Translations under genes and position numbers: made by a program
In this document: one piece after another, positions 8,579 through 17,338 of the stretch
Layout of the letters: the number at the start of each line of letters is the position of its first letter
Numbering within the stretch: the first letter of the stretch is position 1
Assembly (NCBI GenBank): GCA_024709485.1
Contig: JANJWO010000074.1
Location: 1 to 64,000, forward strand
DNA length: 64,000 nucleotides
Source: Hydrogenophilaceae bacterium
GTDB lineage: Bacteria; Pseudomonadota; Gammaproteobacteria; Burkholderiales; Thiobacillaceae
Direction: 5' to 3'
Notes under the pieces: generated by a model
The model's input: the letters and a program-made list of their open reading frames with translations, nothing else
The model's database searches: none
Told to the model about the DNA's origin: nothing

Positions 8579-10051
8579 TCAGCGCTCGAAGGTGACGGTG
8601 ATGTCGGCGAAGTGGATCGCGCCGGCACCCTTGGCGATGACCTGAATCGGCGGCGCCTTGCGGGCCTCCCGGTCGGATTGGTTCTGCTCGGCGACCGGCT
8701 GGGCATAGACGTAGAAGCCCTTGGGCAGGAAGTCGCCCGACTTCACCTCGCCGAGGTCCATGCCGTTCCAGACGCCCGGGGCCAGCAGGCCGTTATTGAC
8801 GCCCTCGCGGCAGGCCTTCTCGACCTGCTGCACCAGCGAGGCGACGCCCTTGTCGGTCTGCGGCACCTTGGTGGTCCGGGTGTAGAGGTAGCCGAAGACG
8901 TTGGTCTCGATCGCGTTCTGCAGCCAGTCGAGGCCGTGCCGCTCGTCGAAGAACTTGCCGCTGGCCATCACGCCCTCGGCCAGCATCGCGCTGTCGCCGA
9001 AGTAGGTGTAGTAGTTGCAGTTCTTGGCCACGAGGGCCAGGCGCTGCGACTCGGTGATGGTGATCGGCGAGGTTCCCGGCAACAGCTTGAACTTCAGAGT
9101 GATCGTCGAGTTCTGCTCGTTGAAATTCACCGTGAAGCCGCGGGCGAAGGCCGACACGATCTGGTACGGATCGTTGTTGTCCCAGATGCCGATGGTGCGG
9201 TCGTACAGGTTGCTCTTCATGTGCGAGCAGATGTCGGTGGTCGCCGCCTGGTCGAGCACGTTGCTGTCTGAGGTGGTGAAGCCGAACATCTTGACCCGGG
9301 CCTCGGCCCATGCCGCCGCGTCCTTGATGTTCTGGGTGGTCAGCTCCTTGGTGAAGGTGAAGCCATACCAGGATGGGTCATAGTTCTGGAGCGCGTCCAG
9401 CGTGTCGGCGATGGTCTCGGCGGCGGCACCTGCGGTAACAACACCAAGGTCGGCTGCGCGTGAGCCCAGCATCGCGCCGATGTCCGTCGGAGCACCTGCG
9501 CCAGTCGGAGCGGTCGTGTAATCGACGGTGGAGGTCGCGCCGGTCGTGCCGGAGCGGATGATGAAGCGGGTGCCGTCGAACACGCAGGTGCTGCCTGCAA
9601 GCGCCGCGGCGAGCTTGGTCTGGATAGCCGAAGCCACTGCATCCAGATTGGCGGCGCCAGAGAGGTTCAGTGCGGTAATCTGAACGTTGACCCCATCCAG
9701 CTTGATGTCAAAGCCGCCGTTGGTGATAGCTTGCCAGTTGGCGATCACCGGGTCGTAATTGACCGAGCAGAGCAGTTCGCCCGGGGCGGCCACGTCGAAG
9801 CGGCGGCCGATGGCCAATTCGGTCGGGCGCGGGGCCTGGCTGAAGAAGACCTGCGCGGCCAGATATTCCTCGTCGGTGCTGGAGAAGTCAGCCGCGACCG
9901 CGTCCATGTCGGAATAGAAGCGGATGCGGTTGCCCACCGGGAGACGGGCGCTCTTGCCGACGATCAGCAGCAGACCGAACCCCTTGCGCTTCGGGAAAGT
10001 CGGGCTCGACAGGATGCTGACCTTGACTACCTTGGAGACGGGGATGGTCAT
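8579..10051 (-). CDS. Tail sheath-like protein, DUF3383 family
   Basis: The 490-residue protein starts MTIPVSKVVKVSILSSPTFP and has the sheath-family N-terminus (FGLLLIVGKSARLPVGNRIRFYSDMDAVAADF). The middle includes an Ala/Thr-rich insertion domain (about residues 130-215). The C-terminal half has the conserved core (IGIWDNNDPYQIVSAFARGFTVNFNEQNSTITLKFKLLPG). Family and synteny (neck genes upstream, DUF3277 tube downstream) mark it as the contractile sheath. It overlaps the tail-terminator gene by 4 bp. Confidence 0.88.
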   Translation of the reverse strand: MTIPVSKVVKVSILSSPTFPKRKGFGLLLIVGKSARLPVGNRIRFYSDMDAVAADFSSTDEEYLAAQVFFSQAPRPTELAIGRRFDVAAPGELLCSVNYDPVIANWQAITNGGFDIKLDGVNVQITALNLSGAANLDAVASAIQTKLAAALAGSTCVFDGTRFIIRSGTTGATSTVDYTTAPTGAGAPTDIGAMLGSRAADLGVVTAGAAAETIADTLDALQNYDPSWYGFTFTKELTTQNIKDAAAWAEARVKMFGFTTSDSNVLDQAATTDICSHMKSNLYDRTIGIWDNNDPYQIVSAFARGFTVNFNEQNSTITLKFKLLPGTSPITITESQRLALVAKNCNYYTYFGDSAMLAEGVMASGKFFDERHGLDWLQNAIETNVFGYLYTRTTKVPQTDKGVASLVQQVEKACREGVNNGLLAPGVWNGMDLGEVKSGDFLPKGFYVYAQPVAEQNQSDREARKAPPIQVIAKGAGAIHFADITVTFER

Positions 10052-10584
10052 GGTGCTGTTACCTCGCTAGAAGTGGTTGAAGATTCGGTGGTGACGGAGA
10101 TCGGGAACGTCCCGTAGGTCGGGATGCTCTGGACTTCCTTCGCCACCAGGTGAAACTCAAGGTCGATCTGCGCTCGTTCTTCCCAGGCGCTGTCGATGAC
10201 GGCGGTCAGGTTGCGCGCAGGGGATGCCCGGACAAGCCCGAGGCCAATGGCCTGCAACTTGTCGACCGAGCTGGACATCGAAAGAAGGGCGTTCAGCCGG
10301 CAGGCCTTGGTGTAGGCGTCATCCCGGAAGAACTGGATCGAGGCCACCAGCCGGCGCTGGCCGATGATGGTCTCGGCGACGTTCAGGGACGGGGCGGCCT
10401 CGTTGTCGAGGCGACGGTCGTCCTCGCCGGTCGCGTCGATCAGGGTGATCAGCACGGTGGCGAATGGCTCGGACTGCTTGCCGGTCGGCGCTGTCTGATT
10501 CGCTTTCCTGACCGAGTTTTCCGGCAGGGCCAGCGTCTCGCGGATGAACTTGCGAATCAGCTTGTTGATGTCATCGACGGTCAT
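10048..10584 (-). CDS. Neck/tail terminator protein (LIC_12616-like)
   Basis: The ATG at 10,584 overlaps the stop of the upstream neck gene (ATGA), giving a 178-residue protein starting MTVDDINKLIRKFIRETLALPEN. A longer open frame upstream of this ATG is not used because it would run through the neighbouring gene. Conserved blocks are PFATVLITLIDATGEDDRR and QFFRDDAYTKACRLNALLSMSSSV. In myophages of this type a protein here caps the tail tube and sheath. The role is inferred mainly from position, just before the sheath gene. Confidence 0.7.
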   Translation of the reverse strand: MTVDDINKLIRKFIRETLALPENSVRKANQTAPTGKQSEPFATVLITLIDATGEDDRRLDNEAAPSLNVAETIIGQRRLVASIQFFRDDAYTKACRLNALLSMSSSVDKLQAIGLGLVRASPARNLTAVIDSAWEERAQIDLEFHLVAKEVQSIPTYGTFPISVTTESSTTSSEVTAP

Positions 10585-10937
10585 CGCACGAAGCCCTCCG
10601 CCCAGACCTGCCAGTAGCCGTGATCGGCCCAATGCTTCGCCGCCATGACCCGGTAGGGGTGGCCGTGCCAGACGACGACATCGCTGCGCTGGTCCTCGGC
10701 GTTGTCGATGCGCAGCTCCTGATCGCAGAACACGACGATCACGTTCCCGAGGCGGGCGCCTTCGGGGAGGATGGCCAGCATGTCCTCGCGCTTGGCCGGC
10801 TGGACGATCCCAACGAGGTTCAGAACGGTGGGTGCGGTCGGCACCCACTCGCCCTCGTCGAAGGCGCCGCCGGCGCGCTCGACTTGGAAGGGCTGCGCGA
10901 TGTCCGGGTCGCGCATCAGTTCGGCGACGTTAATCAT
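10581..10937 (-). CDS. Head-closure/neck protein
   Basis: A 118-residue protein (MINVAELMRDPDIAQPFQVERAGG...IVQPAKREDMLAILPEGARLGN, then VVWHGHPYRVMAAKHWADHGYWQVWAEG). The ...Y.V....D....GYW...A pattern at the end is common in small head-closure (stopper) proteins of tailed phages. It sits between a gp10-type neck protein and the tail terminator and overlaps both. The exact structural role is inferred from position. Confidence 0.65.
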   Translation of the reverse strand: MINVAELMRDPDIAQPFQVERAGGAFDEGEWVPTAPTVLNLVGIVQPAKREDMLAILPEGARLGNVIVVFCDQELRIDNAEDQRSDVVVWHGHPYRVMAAKHWADHGYWQVWAEGFVR

Positions 10938-11418
10938 GGTTCTTGTCTCCCAGCTCCCAGGCTATGCTTTGCACCATCTGGCCGGTGTCGATCAGCGGCC
11001 TGGAGCTGCCCTTGCGCTTTTTCGTGGCTTCCTTCAGCGGCGTGAAAACGCCGCTCCGGATTTCGGTCTGGACGTCGCCCTTGGCCATTTCGCCGAGCTG
11101 CCCGAGTGCCTGATCGACGGTCGCCTGCCCGCGCAGCATCTTCACGAGGTTGATCCGGTTCAGCCGGACGTACTTCTGCCGGTTGCGCTGGACGGCCACC
11201 CGCAGGAACGGCCGCTCGGGGATGCCCTGCGACGGCGAGCCGAACTCATGGACGGCGGCGATCATCGCCACCGGGGTGCCGTCTTCCTCGCGCTTCCCTT
11301 CCGGTACGCCGACATTGACCACGCGGTTGTCGCCGACGAGGCGCTGGCGCAGCCGGTCGAGGTCTTTGAGGTCGATGTCCTTGAGCACCTTCACGGACAC
11401 GGAGGCATGCCGGCTCAT
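10930..11418 (-). CDS. Neck/tail-completion protein (HK97 gp10-type)
   Basis: A 162-residue protein with the hallmark VAMIAAVHEFGSP...IPERPFLRVAV (about residues 50-75), found in virion-morphogenesis and neck proteins. A basic C-terminal segment follows, ending RPLIDTGQMVQSIAWEL, also typical of the family. It is expected to join head and tail. It overlaps both neighbouring neck genes. Confidence 0.78.
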   Translation of the reverse strand: MSRHASVSVKVLKDIDLKDLDRLRQRLVGDNRVVNVGVPEGKREEDGTPVAMIAAVHEFGSPSQGIPERPFLRVAVQRNRQKYVRLNRINLVKMLRGQATVDQALGQLGEMAKGDVQTEIRSGVFTPLKEATKKRKGSSRPLIDTGQMVQSIAWELGDKNHD

Positions 11419-11780
11419 ACGGACAGCGCCCCCATGCCGACCTGACGGCGCAGGTACAGGTATTTCTGCCCGTAGAGCGTGCGGAAAAACGGGTTGTCGG
11501 CCTGTTTCGCCAGTAGCCCGGCGTCCTTGGTGACCTGCACGTCACCGACCTTTTTGCTCACGTTGTCATTGGTCATGGCCTGCACGCTGCCGCCCTGGGC
11601 GGTTTGAGCATTGGCTAGGGCCAGTTCGTGGGCAACTAAGTAAGCTACCCCGTCCGGATAAAGGTCGCCCCAGCGCTCCACGTCGAAGTGCGGCGCCGCC
11701 CGGTCGATGAACAACTGGACGCGCTGGTCACTTTCGCCGGCGAACTCCGGGAACAGCGCCTTGAATTCAGACGGGGTCAT
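11415..11780 (-). CDS. Head-tail adaptor, DUF4054 family
   Basis: A 121-residue protein (MTPSEFKALFPEFAGESDQR...VQLFIDRAAPHFD, then YLVAHELALAN) that matches DUF4054, a family equivalent to head-tail connector proteins. The later part contains DVQVTKDAGLLAKQADNPFF and GQKYLYLRRQVG, as in other members. It follows the capsid genes and precedes the neck proteins, the usual adaptor position. Confidence 0.8.
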   Translation of the reverse strand: MTPSEFKALFPEFAGESDQRVQLFIDRAAPHFDVERWGDLYPDGVAYLVAHELALANAQTAQGGSVQAMTNDNVSKKVGDVQVTKDAGLLAKQADNPFFRTLYGQKYLYLRRQVGMGALSV

Positions 11781-11795
11781 GAACGCTTACTCCTA

Positions 11796-12110
11796 CTACT
11801 TGTTGGCGTCGTTGCCGCCAGCGCCGGCAGCTTGGCCACCAGTTGCACTACCGCCGGTCTGCTCCTGCTTCTTCGCGGACTTGCCGGGAACAAGCCAGCC
11901 CTCTTCGAAGTAGTGCTTGACCACCGCATACTTCTTGGCGGCGGCCACGAATTCATCGTCAACCTCCGCGCTGCCGTTGACCAGCTTGTTCTTGTCTGCC
12001 GCGTCCTGACGGGCTGCGGGGATGGTGACCTGCACCAATTCGCCGGACTTGTTGTGCGCATTGATCGTGATGTCGTGTTCGCGGGTGTTTTCCACAGTGA
12101 CTTTTGCCAT
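11796..12110 (-). CDS. Small phage protein between capsid and adaptor genes
   Basis: The start is the ATG at 12,110 (MAKVTVENTREHDITINAHN), giving 104 residues; the longer frame upstream overlaps the capsid gene in another frame and is rejected. The central part (AEVDDEFVAAAKKYAVVKHYFEEGWLVPG) resembles small head proteins found in this position in related phages. The C-terminal 25 residues are low-complexity Gly/Ala/Gln and probably disordered. No specific function can be assigned. Confidence 0.7.
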   Translation of the reverse strand: MAKVTVENTREHDITINAHNKSGELVQVTIPAARQDAADKNKLVNGSAEVDDEFVAAAKKYAVVKHYFEEGWLVPGKSAKKQEQTGGSATGGQAAGAGGNDANK

Positions 12111-12190
12111 GACTGCTTTCTCCTGATGATTGATGCAGCGGGCAGCCGGATTGGCCGCCCGCAGGTTGTGGTCTGCCGTTTTGAAGCCGG

Positions 12191-13237
12191 TCAGATGCCG
12201 TCCATGTAGTAGCCGGACTTCGGGTAGCGAAACTCCACGCCCGAGTACTTGTACTCGCCCGGCACCTGCACGGACAGGCCGACCAGCTGCGGCGCCAGGA
12301 AGCGCAGCGCCAGCGGAACGTGCATCACCAGGCGGGTGTCTGACTTCACGTAGGCCATCATCCGGCGGGTGCTGCCAGCGCCTGCGGTTTCCAGACCGAA
12401 ACCGGGCTGGAAGCGGATTTCCTGGCCGCGCTCTACCTTGGCGACGTTGTTCTCCTTGATGTACTGCAGGATGGTCTTGTCGCTGTTGTCGCTGCGCGGG
12501 GTGCTGGCAAGGTAGGCGTAGGCAGTCGGTGCCATGACGATGTCCGTCACCTGGTCGTTGTAGGCAGTGTTCGCCCACACGTTCAGGATGATGGTGTTGA
12601 TGTCAGACAGAATCTGGGCCGGCGTCTTCGGCCCGGTCTGCCAGGCACCCACCGGGGCATTGCCCTGCGGCACGTTGGCGTTGTTGAACAGGCCGGTGAT
12701 GCCGGACGAGGACTCGCCGAACAGACCGACGTCGTTCATGTGGCGGCGGTAGCCGTCGATGGCAGCGGCCAGCTTGCGCTCGCTGATGGGGCGGCGCATG
12801 AAGGCGGTGCGGCGCAGCTCCTCGGTGGTGTAGTCGTAGCCGATGTCGCCGTTCAGAACCGGGAACGACTTGTCGGCGTAGGCCACATCGACCAGGTTGA
12901 TGTCGCGGCCCTTGCCGGAGGTGCGCTTGCCACGACCCGCGTAGTCGTAAATCTCGTAGCGGATCGAGTCGGCGAACTCGCCGGCCTCGTAGCTGATGGG
13001 CAGCAGCTGCTCGTACTGCATGGGCGTGTATTGCCGCTCGAACACCTGCGATTCGGTGTAGGCGAGCTGCGACACGATGAAGGCCAGCGCTTCCTGGGCG
13101 TCGCGGGCGGCGATGCCGTCCCCGATGATCAGGCCGGCGAGGCCGGGATGGGAGCGCAGCGCATCGAAGGCTGCGTAACGGGCTTCATCGACCGCAACCA
13201 CGCGGCCGTCACCCAGCTGGATTTTCTTGATAGGCAT
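12191..13237 (-). CDS. Major capsid protein, DUF2184 family
   Basis: The ATG at 13,237 gives 348 residues beginning MPIKKIQLGDG with AAGGGAA upstream. Conserved parts are TESQVFERQYTPMQYEQLLPI, GIFNN-type loop SGITGLFNNANVP, and the C-terminus (PLALRFLAPQLVGLSVQVPGEYKYSGVEFRYP). DUF2184 proteins are HK97-fold major capsid proteins. Order (prohead protease, cement protein, capsid) fits. A hairpin followed by a T-rich run just upstream may adjust its expression relative to upstream genes. Confidence 0.88.
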   Translation of the reverse strand: MPIKKIQLGDGRVVAVDEARYAAFDALRSHPGLAGLIIGDGIAARDAQEALAFIVSQLAYTESQVFERQYTPMQYEQLLPISYEAGEFADSIRYEIYDYAGRGKRTSGKGRDINLVDVAYADKSFPVLNGDIGYDYTTEELRRTAFMRRPISERKLAAAIDGYRRHMNDVGLFGESSSGITGLFNNANVPQGNAPVGAWQTGPKTPAQILSDINTIILNVWANTAYNDQVTDIVMAPTAYAYLASTPRSDNSDKTILQYIKENNVAKVERGQEIRFQPGFGLETAGAGSTRRMMAYVKSDTRLVMHVPLALRFLAPQLVGLSVQVPGEYKYSGVEFRYPKSGYYMDGI

Positions 13238-13250
13238 GGATTTCCCTTTC

Positions 13251-13282
13251 TGGAAAAAGAAAGGCCACCCGGAGGTGGCCTC
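13251..13282 (-). terminator. Hairpin with T-run between cement and capsid genes
   Basis: On the minus strand GGCCACC, a 5-nt loop and GGTGGCC are followed by TTTCTTTTT. It lies between the cement-protein stop and the capsid start inside the late operon. As a full terminator it would block capsid expression, so it is more likely a partial terminator bypassed by antiterminated polymerase, or a stabilising mRNA 3' end. Confidence 0.6.
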
Positions 13283-13304
13283 ATGCGTTGAGCGGTTGCG
13301 CCGG

Positions 13305-13787
13305 TTAGCCAGCGATGCGGACGATGCCGATCTGGCCAGCGGTGGTCGTGGTCTCCCAGGTGGCGCCGGGAACCGCAACGCGGCCGGCGCCAGCGGCGCC
13401 GCCGGTCGTGGAACCGAGCTTGCCGGATTGGGCAGTAACGGAAATCACGCCGTCGCCGCGGGTAGCGTTCTCGTAGGCCACGGCGTAGATATAGCCTTGG
13501 CGCACGATAGGCACGCTGTCGCGCTGCGCGTAGGTGACGTTGCCGGACGAATCCGCCGGGCGAATCGCGTGGCGCGCGGAAATGCCGATGATCTTGTCGC
13601 CGTCGGCAGCCGGTGCCTTGCAGGTATCATCGGCTGCACCGCGGGCAACGGCCACGCCGAAATCGATCGCGGTGGCGGCCTCGTTGGTCTTGGACTCGAT
13701 GGTCGCCGGGTTGGTGTCAACGATCTGGCCGGCGTAACCGAGGTCACGGAGGCGACCGCCATAGGTGCTCAGGTCGGGTTTGGACAT
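13305..13787 (-). CDS. Capsid cement/decoration-type structural protein
   Basis: The ATG at 13,787 (MSKPDLSTYGGRLRDLGYAG) is preceded by AAGGAG, so it is chosen over a TTG two codons upstream; the product has 160 residues. The protein is Ala/Gly/Thr-rich and beta-like (KIIGISARHAIRPADSSGNVTYAQRDSVPIVRQG), like the structural cement proteins encoded between prohead protease and capsid. It probably decorates or stabilises the head. Confidence 0.75.
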   Translation of the reverse strand: MSKPDLSTYGGRLRDLGYAGQIVDTNPATIESKTNEAATAIDFGVAVARGAADDTCKAPAADGDKIIGISARHAIRPADSSGNVTYAQRDSVPIVRQGYIYAVAYENATRGDGVISVTAQSGKLGSTTGGAAGAGRVAVPGATWETTTTAGQIGIVRIAG

Positions 13788-13821
13788 TGCCAATCTCCTT
13801 CAGGTTGGTGGATGGACTCGG

Positions 13822-15009
13822 TTACTGCTGCCAGGACTGGGACTGGCGGGCCAGGAACTTCTCGCGGCCCGTCAGTTCAGTCTTGGAATCGTTCGCCTTG
13901 CCGGCGCCGGTCAGGGCATCGGCGACGGCGGCGTCGTTGGCGCTGACCTCGGCGTCGTTGGCCTCGGTTTTCACCGCGGCGGCCAGGGCGTTGAAGGTGG
14001 CGCGCACGACCTCGGGCTCGGCGCTGTCGAGCGCCTTGCCGCACAGGACGGCATCGGCCACGGCCTTGGCGGTGGCGTCCTTGCCGACCAGCGCGCCGAT
14101 CACCTCGCGGCGAATGGCGAGGCAGGTCTTGCCGTCGGTGGTCAGCTCGGGGACGAGCCGCTTGGCGTCACCGATCAGCTTGGCCCACTCGGCGACCATC
14201 GCGTCCCGGGCTTCCGGGGTGATGACGTCCTTCTTCAGGACCTCGATGTCGGCGTGCGCCTTGTCGAGCGCAACCTTCAGGCCATCGGCCTCGGCTGCCT
14301 TGGTTTTCAGGGGAGTCAGAGCATCGCGTGCTTCGTCGCGTTGCTTGATCAGGGTGTCGATGACGCCCGCCGCGGTGTCTTCCACCTCCAGCGGGATGCC
14401 GTCAACGGTGACTTTGCGCTTTGCGTCGGGCATCGTATTTCCTTCCAGGTTGAGTTGAGAATCAGCAATTCGGCATGCCGAACCACACCTCGCTGCATCC
14501 ACCAGTGCTACGTGGTTGCCGCGGATGTTTCGTTGGACGCCGTCGTAGGCGCGACCGTCTGCCGTCGTCCCGGGCGTCATGTCGAGTTCGAAGGTGTAGC
14601 CGTTCGAGAGCTGCGCCTTGCCGGACTGCAGCGCCTCGATGGCGTCCTTCGCTTTGATCAGCAGCGTCCCCGTCATGAGGTCGCCGGATCTGGTCACGTC
14701 GCGCACTTCGCCCTTGGCGAGTTCCGTCCAGTTGTCTGCGGTCACCGCGACGGGCGGGTGCTCGATCGTGACCGGCTTGCTTTCGAAGCTGGCCATGCTG
14801 GCCATATCGAAAACCTCCTCGGGCGGCCGGTGCAGACGGATGACCTTCATCGGATCCATGCCGTCTGCGTCGAGGCCGAGTTCGTAGGCCAGGTAGTCCT
14901 GCACGCCGGTGCGCGCCAGATTGCCTGGCGCCACCATGTAGCCCTCGGCCGTCATCTGCCGGCTGGTCAGCGACATGAAGTCGCGGACCTGAATCGTCTT
15001 CTTGGTCAT
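13822..15009 (-). CDS. Prohead protease with scaffold-like C-terminus, DUF2213 family
   Basis: The ATG at 15,009 overlaps the stop of the gpF-like gene (ATGA), giving 395 residues. Residues 1-190 are the DUF2213 domain, with KPVTIEHPPVAV, LSNGYTFELDMTPG and GNHVALVDAARCG. His of GNHVAL and Ser of LSNGY fit the Ser/His pair of HK97-type proteases. Residues 215-300 are a charged helical scaffold-like segment (DTLIKQRDEARDALTPLKTKAAEAD). The C-terminus is Ala/Asp-rich. It therefore looks like a fused protease and scaffold that cleaves and removes itself during head maturation. Confidence 0.8.
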   Translation of the reverse strand: MTKKTIQVRDFMSLTSRQMTAEGYMVAPGNLARTGVQDYLAYELGLDADGMDPMKVIRLHRPPEEVFDMASMASFESKPVTIEHPPVAVTADNWTELAKGEVRDVTRSGDLMTGTLLIKAKDAIEALQSGKAQLSNGYTFELDMTPGTTADGRAYDGVQRNIRGNHVALVDAARCGSACRIADSQLNLEGNTMPDAKRKVTVDGIPLEVEDTAAGVIDTLIKQRDEARDALTPLKTKAAEADGLKVALDKAHADIEVLKKDVITPEARDAMVAEWAKLIGDAKRLVPELTTDGKTCLAIRREVIGALVGKDATAKAVADAVLCGKALDSAEPEVVRATFNALAAAVKTEANDAEVSANDAAVADALTGAGKANDSKTELTGREKFLARQSQSWQQ

Positions 15010-15878
15010 AGCCCCAGAAGCTCCTCTTCTTTGTCCAGGTCGAAGTACGGGATTGCCACGCATCGACAATTCACGTCGTGCCCAGGGTGTCCTGTTGCTG
15101 GGGGACTGTCCCACCTGAAAACATCGCCGTCATTGGCATCGTGCTCCGGGCGGACGCGCTCGTCGCCGGAGGTCTGCCACTGGTACTTGTCGATGCCCAG
15201 CGAGGTCTGGCGGGCCTGATTGAAGGCTCCGTTCATCTTGCTGGTCTGGTCCCGGGCGATCAGCTTGGCGCGGCTCTCGGTCACGTCGCCGATGCGCTCG
15301 ATCTCCTTGGCCAGGTCCTCGAAGCGCATGCCGCGCTCCATGTTCTTGCCGACGGCGTCGCCCAGCTTCTCGAAGTACTGCTCCGGGATCGACTTGATCA
15401 GGTCGATGTTGTCCTTCGTCGCCGCCCGCAGCGCGTCGAGGATCGGCCCGGACTGCGTCAGGACGGGCGAAATATCGACGCCCACCGAGGACTTGATAGC
15501 GGCCTTCAGGCGGTCATCGACCGTGTCGGCGCTGCGCTGCACTGCCAGGGCGGCGAGCCGGTTGGCCGTCTGCTCGATGCCGCCGATCCGCTGGCCCATG
15601 CGCTGAAAGGTGCTTTCCAGCGGTCGGCGCGGCACCTTGGCGTCTCGCGTGATGCCGTCGCTGGCGGCGTAGAGCGGCTCCATCCGTTTCAACTCGGGCA
15701 GCAGTTCCTCCCGGACGATCTTGCGGAGCTTGGCCACGACGGCGAGCAGCTGCTGCTTGTACCAGAGCTCCACCTTGTGGGAAGGCTTGACCGGCTTGAG
15801 CAGACGGCCGCGCCGCTTCCGCAGGCGGGCGCCGTGGGGCATGGCACGCACCACATGACGCAGCTCAATGATGGCCAT
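15006..15878 (-). CDS. Minor head morphogenesis protein, Mu gpF-like
   Basis: A 290-residue protein whose C-terminus contains the Mu gpF signature, WQTSGDERVRPEHDANDGD followed by GHPGHDVNCRCVAIPYF. The N-terminal part is basic and helical. Proteins of this type bind the portal and help initiate head assembly; some are ejected with DNA. It begins immediately at the portal stop codon (1-bp overlap), as is usual. Confidence 0.88.
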   Translation of the reverse strand: MAIIELRHVVRAMPHGARLRKRRGRLLKPVKPSHKVELWYKQQLLAVVAKLRKIVREELLPELKRMEPLYAASDGITRDAKVPRRPLESTFQRMGQRIGGIEQTANRLAALAVQRSADTVDDRLKAAIKSSVGVDISPVLTQSGPILDALRAATKDNIDLIKSIPEQYFEKLGDAVGKNMERGMRFEDLAKEIERIGDVTESRAKLIARDQTSKMNGAFNQARQTSLGIDKYQWQTSGDERVRPEHDANDGDVFRWDSPPATGHPGHDVNCRCVAIPYFDLDKEEELLGL

Positions 15879-17338
15879 TACTCGCCCCCGGATGTGGCCG
15901 GCGCCGTCTTGCCGCCCTGGGCCACTCCGGCGACCTGCTCGTCATCGTCGCCACCTTCGCCGCCCTCCGGCGGTTTGGCGCCCGGTGTCTTGCCGACTTC
16001 GCCGTTCTCGTCCATCGGCTTGGAAAGCTCCTCGACCAGCTCGATGTCCTCGTCGGTCATGTTGCGGTAGGTGCCGCGCTCCTTCAGCTCCCGAGCCACC
16101 ATCGCCTCGGTGACCACGCCGGCGTTGAGATAGACCTGGTCGCGTTCGGCGCGGGTCTTCTCGACGGTCGCCTGCTCGGTCTCGGAGAGCTGCCAGAGCG
16201 GGTTGAAGTCGAATCGGAAATCCTCGGGCATGTGACCCAGCTCGGAGCGCACCAGCACCTCGTACAGGTACTCCAGCTGCGGGCGAAGCTCGGACTCCTG
16301 CTTCGCCGACACCATGTCGTAGTAGTTGCGGACGTCGTTGTCGCCGGTGGCGTTCATGCCGGTGGCTGACGTACCGAACAGGCGCGTCATGGGGATGTCG
16401 GCGGCGCCCGACACGTCGATCATGAACTGCTGGATGACCTTGTCGAGGTTGGCGAAGCTGTTCTGCTTCTTTTCGTAGCTCTCGGTGCCGTCGAGCAGCA
16501 ACATGCGGTTGAAGCTCTTGAGCAGCGCGGCCACCTGGAAGCGCTTGGTCAGCACCGCCTCGCCGTCCTTGCGGGCCAGCACGTCGGCCAGGCCCTCGGA
16601 CTTCACCACATCGACGTTCGACTCGAACATCATCGTGGCGATGGCCTGCGTCGTGGTGTCGCAGTTCATCAGGCTGTCCATGATGTGCTGCAGGACGGAG
16701 TCGTCCCACATGGCGTTCCGCAGCCACGCGAAGTAGGGCAGCTTCTCGCCGTTGAACCGCAGCACCCGGGTGTGATGCACCAGCACCGTCGATTCGGCGA
16801 TCACGTAGCTGTCGGGCATGCCGAAATTCGGGCTTTCCAGATCCCGATTCAGCGCCGCGGCGCCGGAGACGCGCCAGCGATCGACGACGTGCAGATAGCG
16901 CAGGTCGCCCTTGCGGATGTTCTTCACGTCGAGCGGCTTGGCCAGGTCTTTGTCCTTGGTGCCGATGATGATCAGGGCGCCGCCATAGAGCCGCGACCAG
17001 CGCAGGGCCTCATTGACCTTGCGCTTCAGCGCGAACCGCTTCTCGGCCTGCTCGATGGCGAACTGCGATTCCTCGGAGTCGTCATCAAACATGACGTGCA
17101 GCCATTCCCGGGTCATGTCGTCAGCCGGGATATTGACGATCTTCTTCGCCAGCCAGCTGCCTCGGTACATGTTCTCCAGCTCCTGACGGGTCAGGATGCG
17201 GGGGTCGGCCCAGACGGAGTAGGAGCGCTTGTCCCGGTCCGTGCCGAGACCGGCGACGACGTTTTCCAGGCCGTCGCCGACCGGCTGGCGGGTCATGGCC
17301 AGGGCGGCATCGGCGGTTTTCACCTTGCGCTTGGTCAT
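15878..17338 (-). CDS. Portal protein, DUF1073 family
   Basis: The 486-residue protein has the DUF1073 portal signature from residue 30 (VAGLGTDRDKRSYSVWADPRILTRQELENMYRGSWLAKKIVNIPADDM). Further conserved blocks are LARPLD-type KPLDVKNIRKGDLRYLHVVDRW, VLHHTRVLRFNGEKLP-like and the MTRLFGTSATGMNATGDNDVRNYYD segment near residue 320. DUF1073 domains also occur in front of Acb1 anti-CBASS nucleases, but no second enzymatic domain is present here, only a Gly/Glu-rich tail. It overlaps the HNH gene by 4 bp. Confidence 0.88.
   Translation of the reverse strand: MTKRKVKTADAALAMTRQPVGDGLENVVAGLGTDRDKRSYSVWADPRILTRQELENMYRGSWLAKKIVNIPADDMTREWLHVMFDDDSEESQFAIEQAEKRFALKRKVNEALRWSRLYGGALIIIGTKDKDLAKPLDVKNIRKGDLRYLHVVDRWRVSGAAALNRDLESPNFGMPDSYVIAESTVLVHHTRVLRFNGEKLPYFAWLRNAMWDDSVLQHIMDSLMNCDTTTQAIATMMFESNVDVVKSEGLADVLARKDGEAVLTKRFQVAALLKSFNRMLLLDGTESYEKKQNSFANLDKVIQQFMIDVSGAADIPMTRLFGTSATGMNATGDNDVRNYYDMVSAKQESELRPQLEYLYEVLVRSELGHMPEDFRFDFNPLWQLSETEQATVEKTRAERDQVYLNAGVVTEAMVARELKERGTYRNMTDEDIELVEELSKPMDENGEVGKTPGAKPPEGGEGGDDDEQVAGVAQGGKTAPATSGGE

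Noticed and set aside
15878..17338. Anti-CBASS Acb1-type nuclease fused to the DUF1073 domain
   Set aside because: The protein ends with a disordered Gly/Glu-rich tail and lacks the paired HxT/S motifs of 2H phosphoesterases, so it is just a portal.
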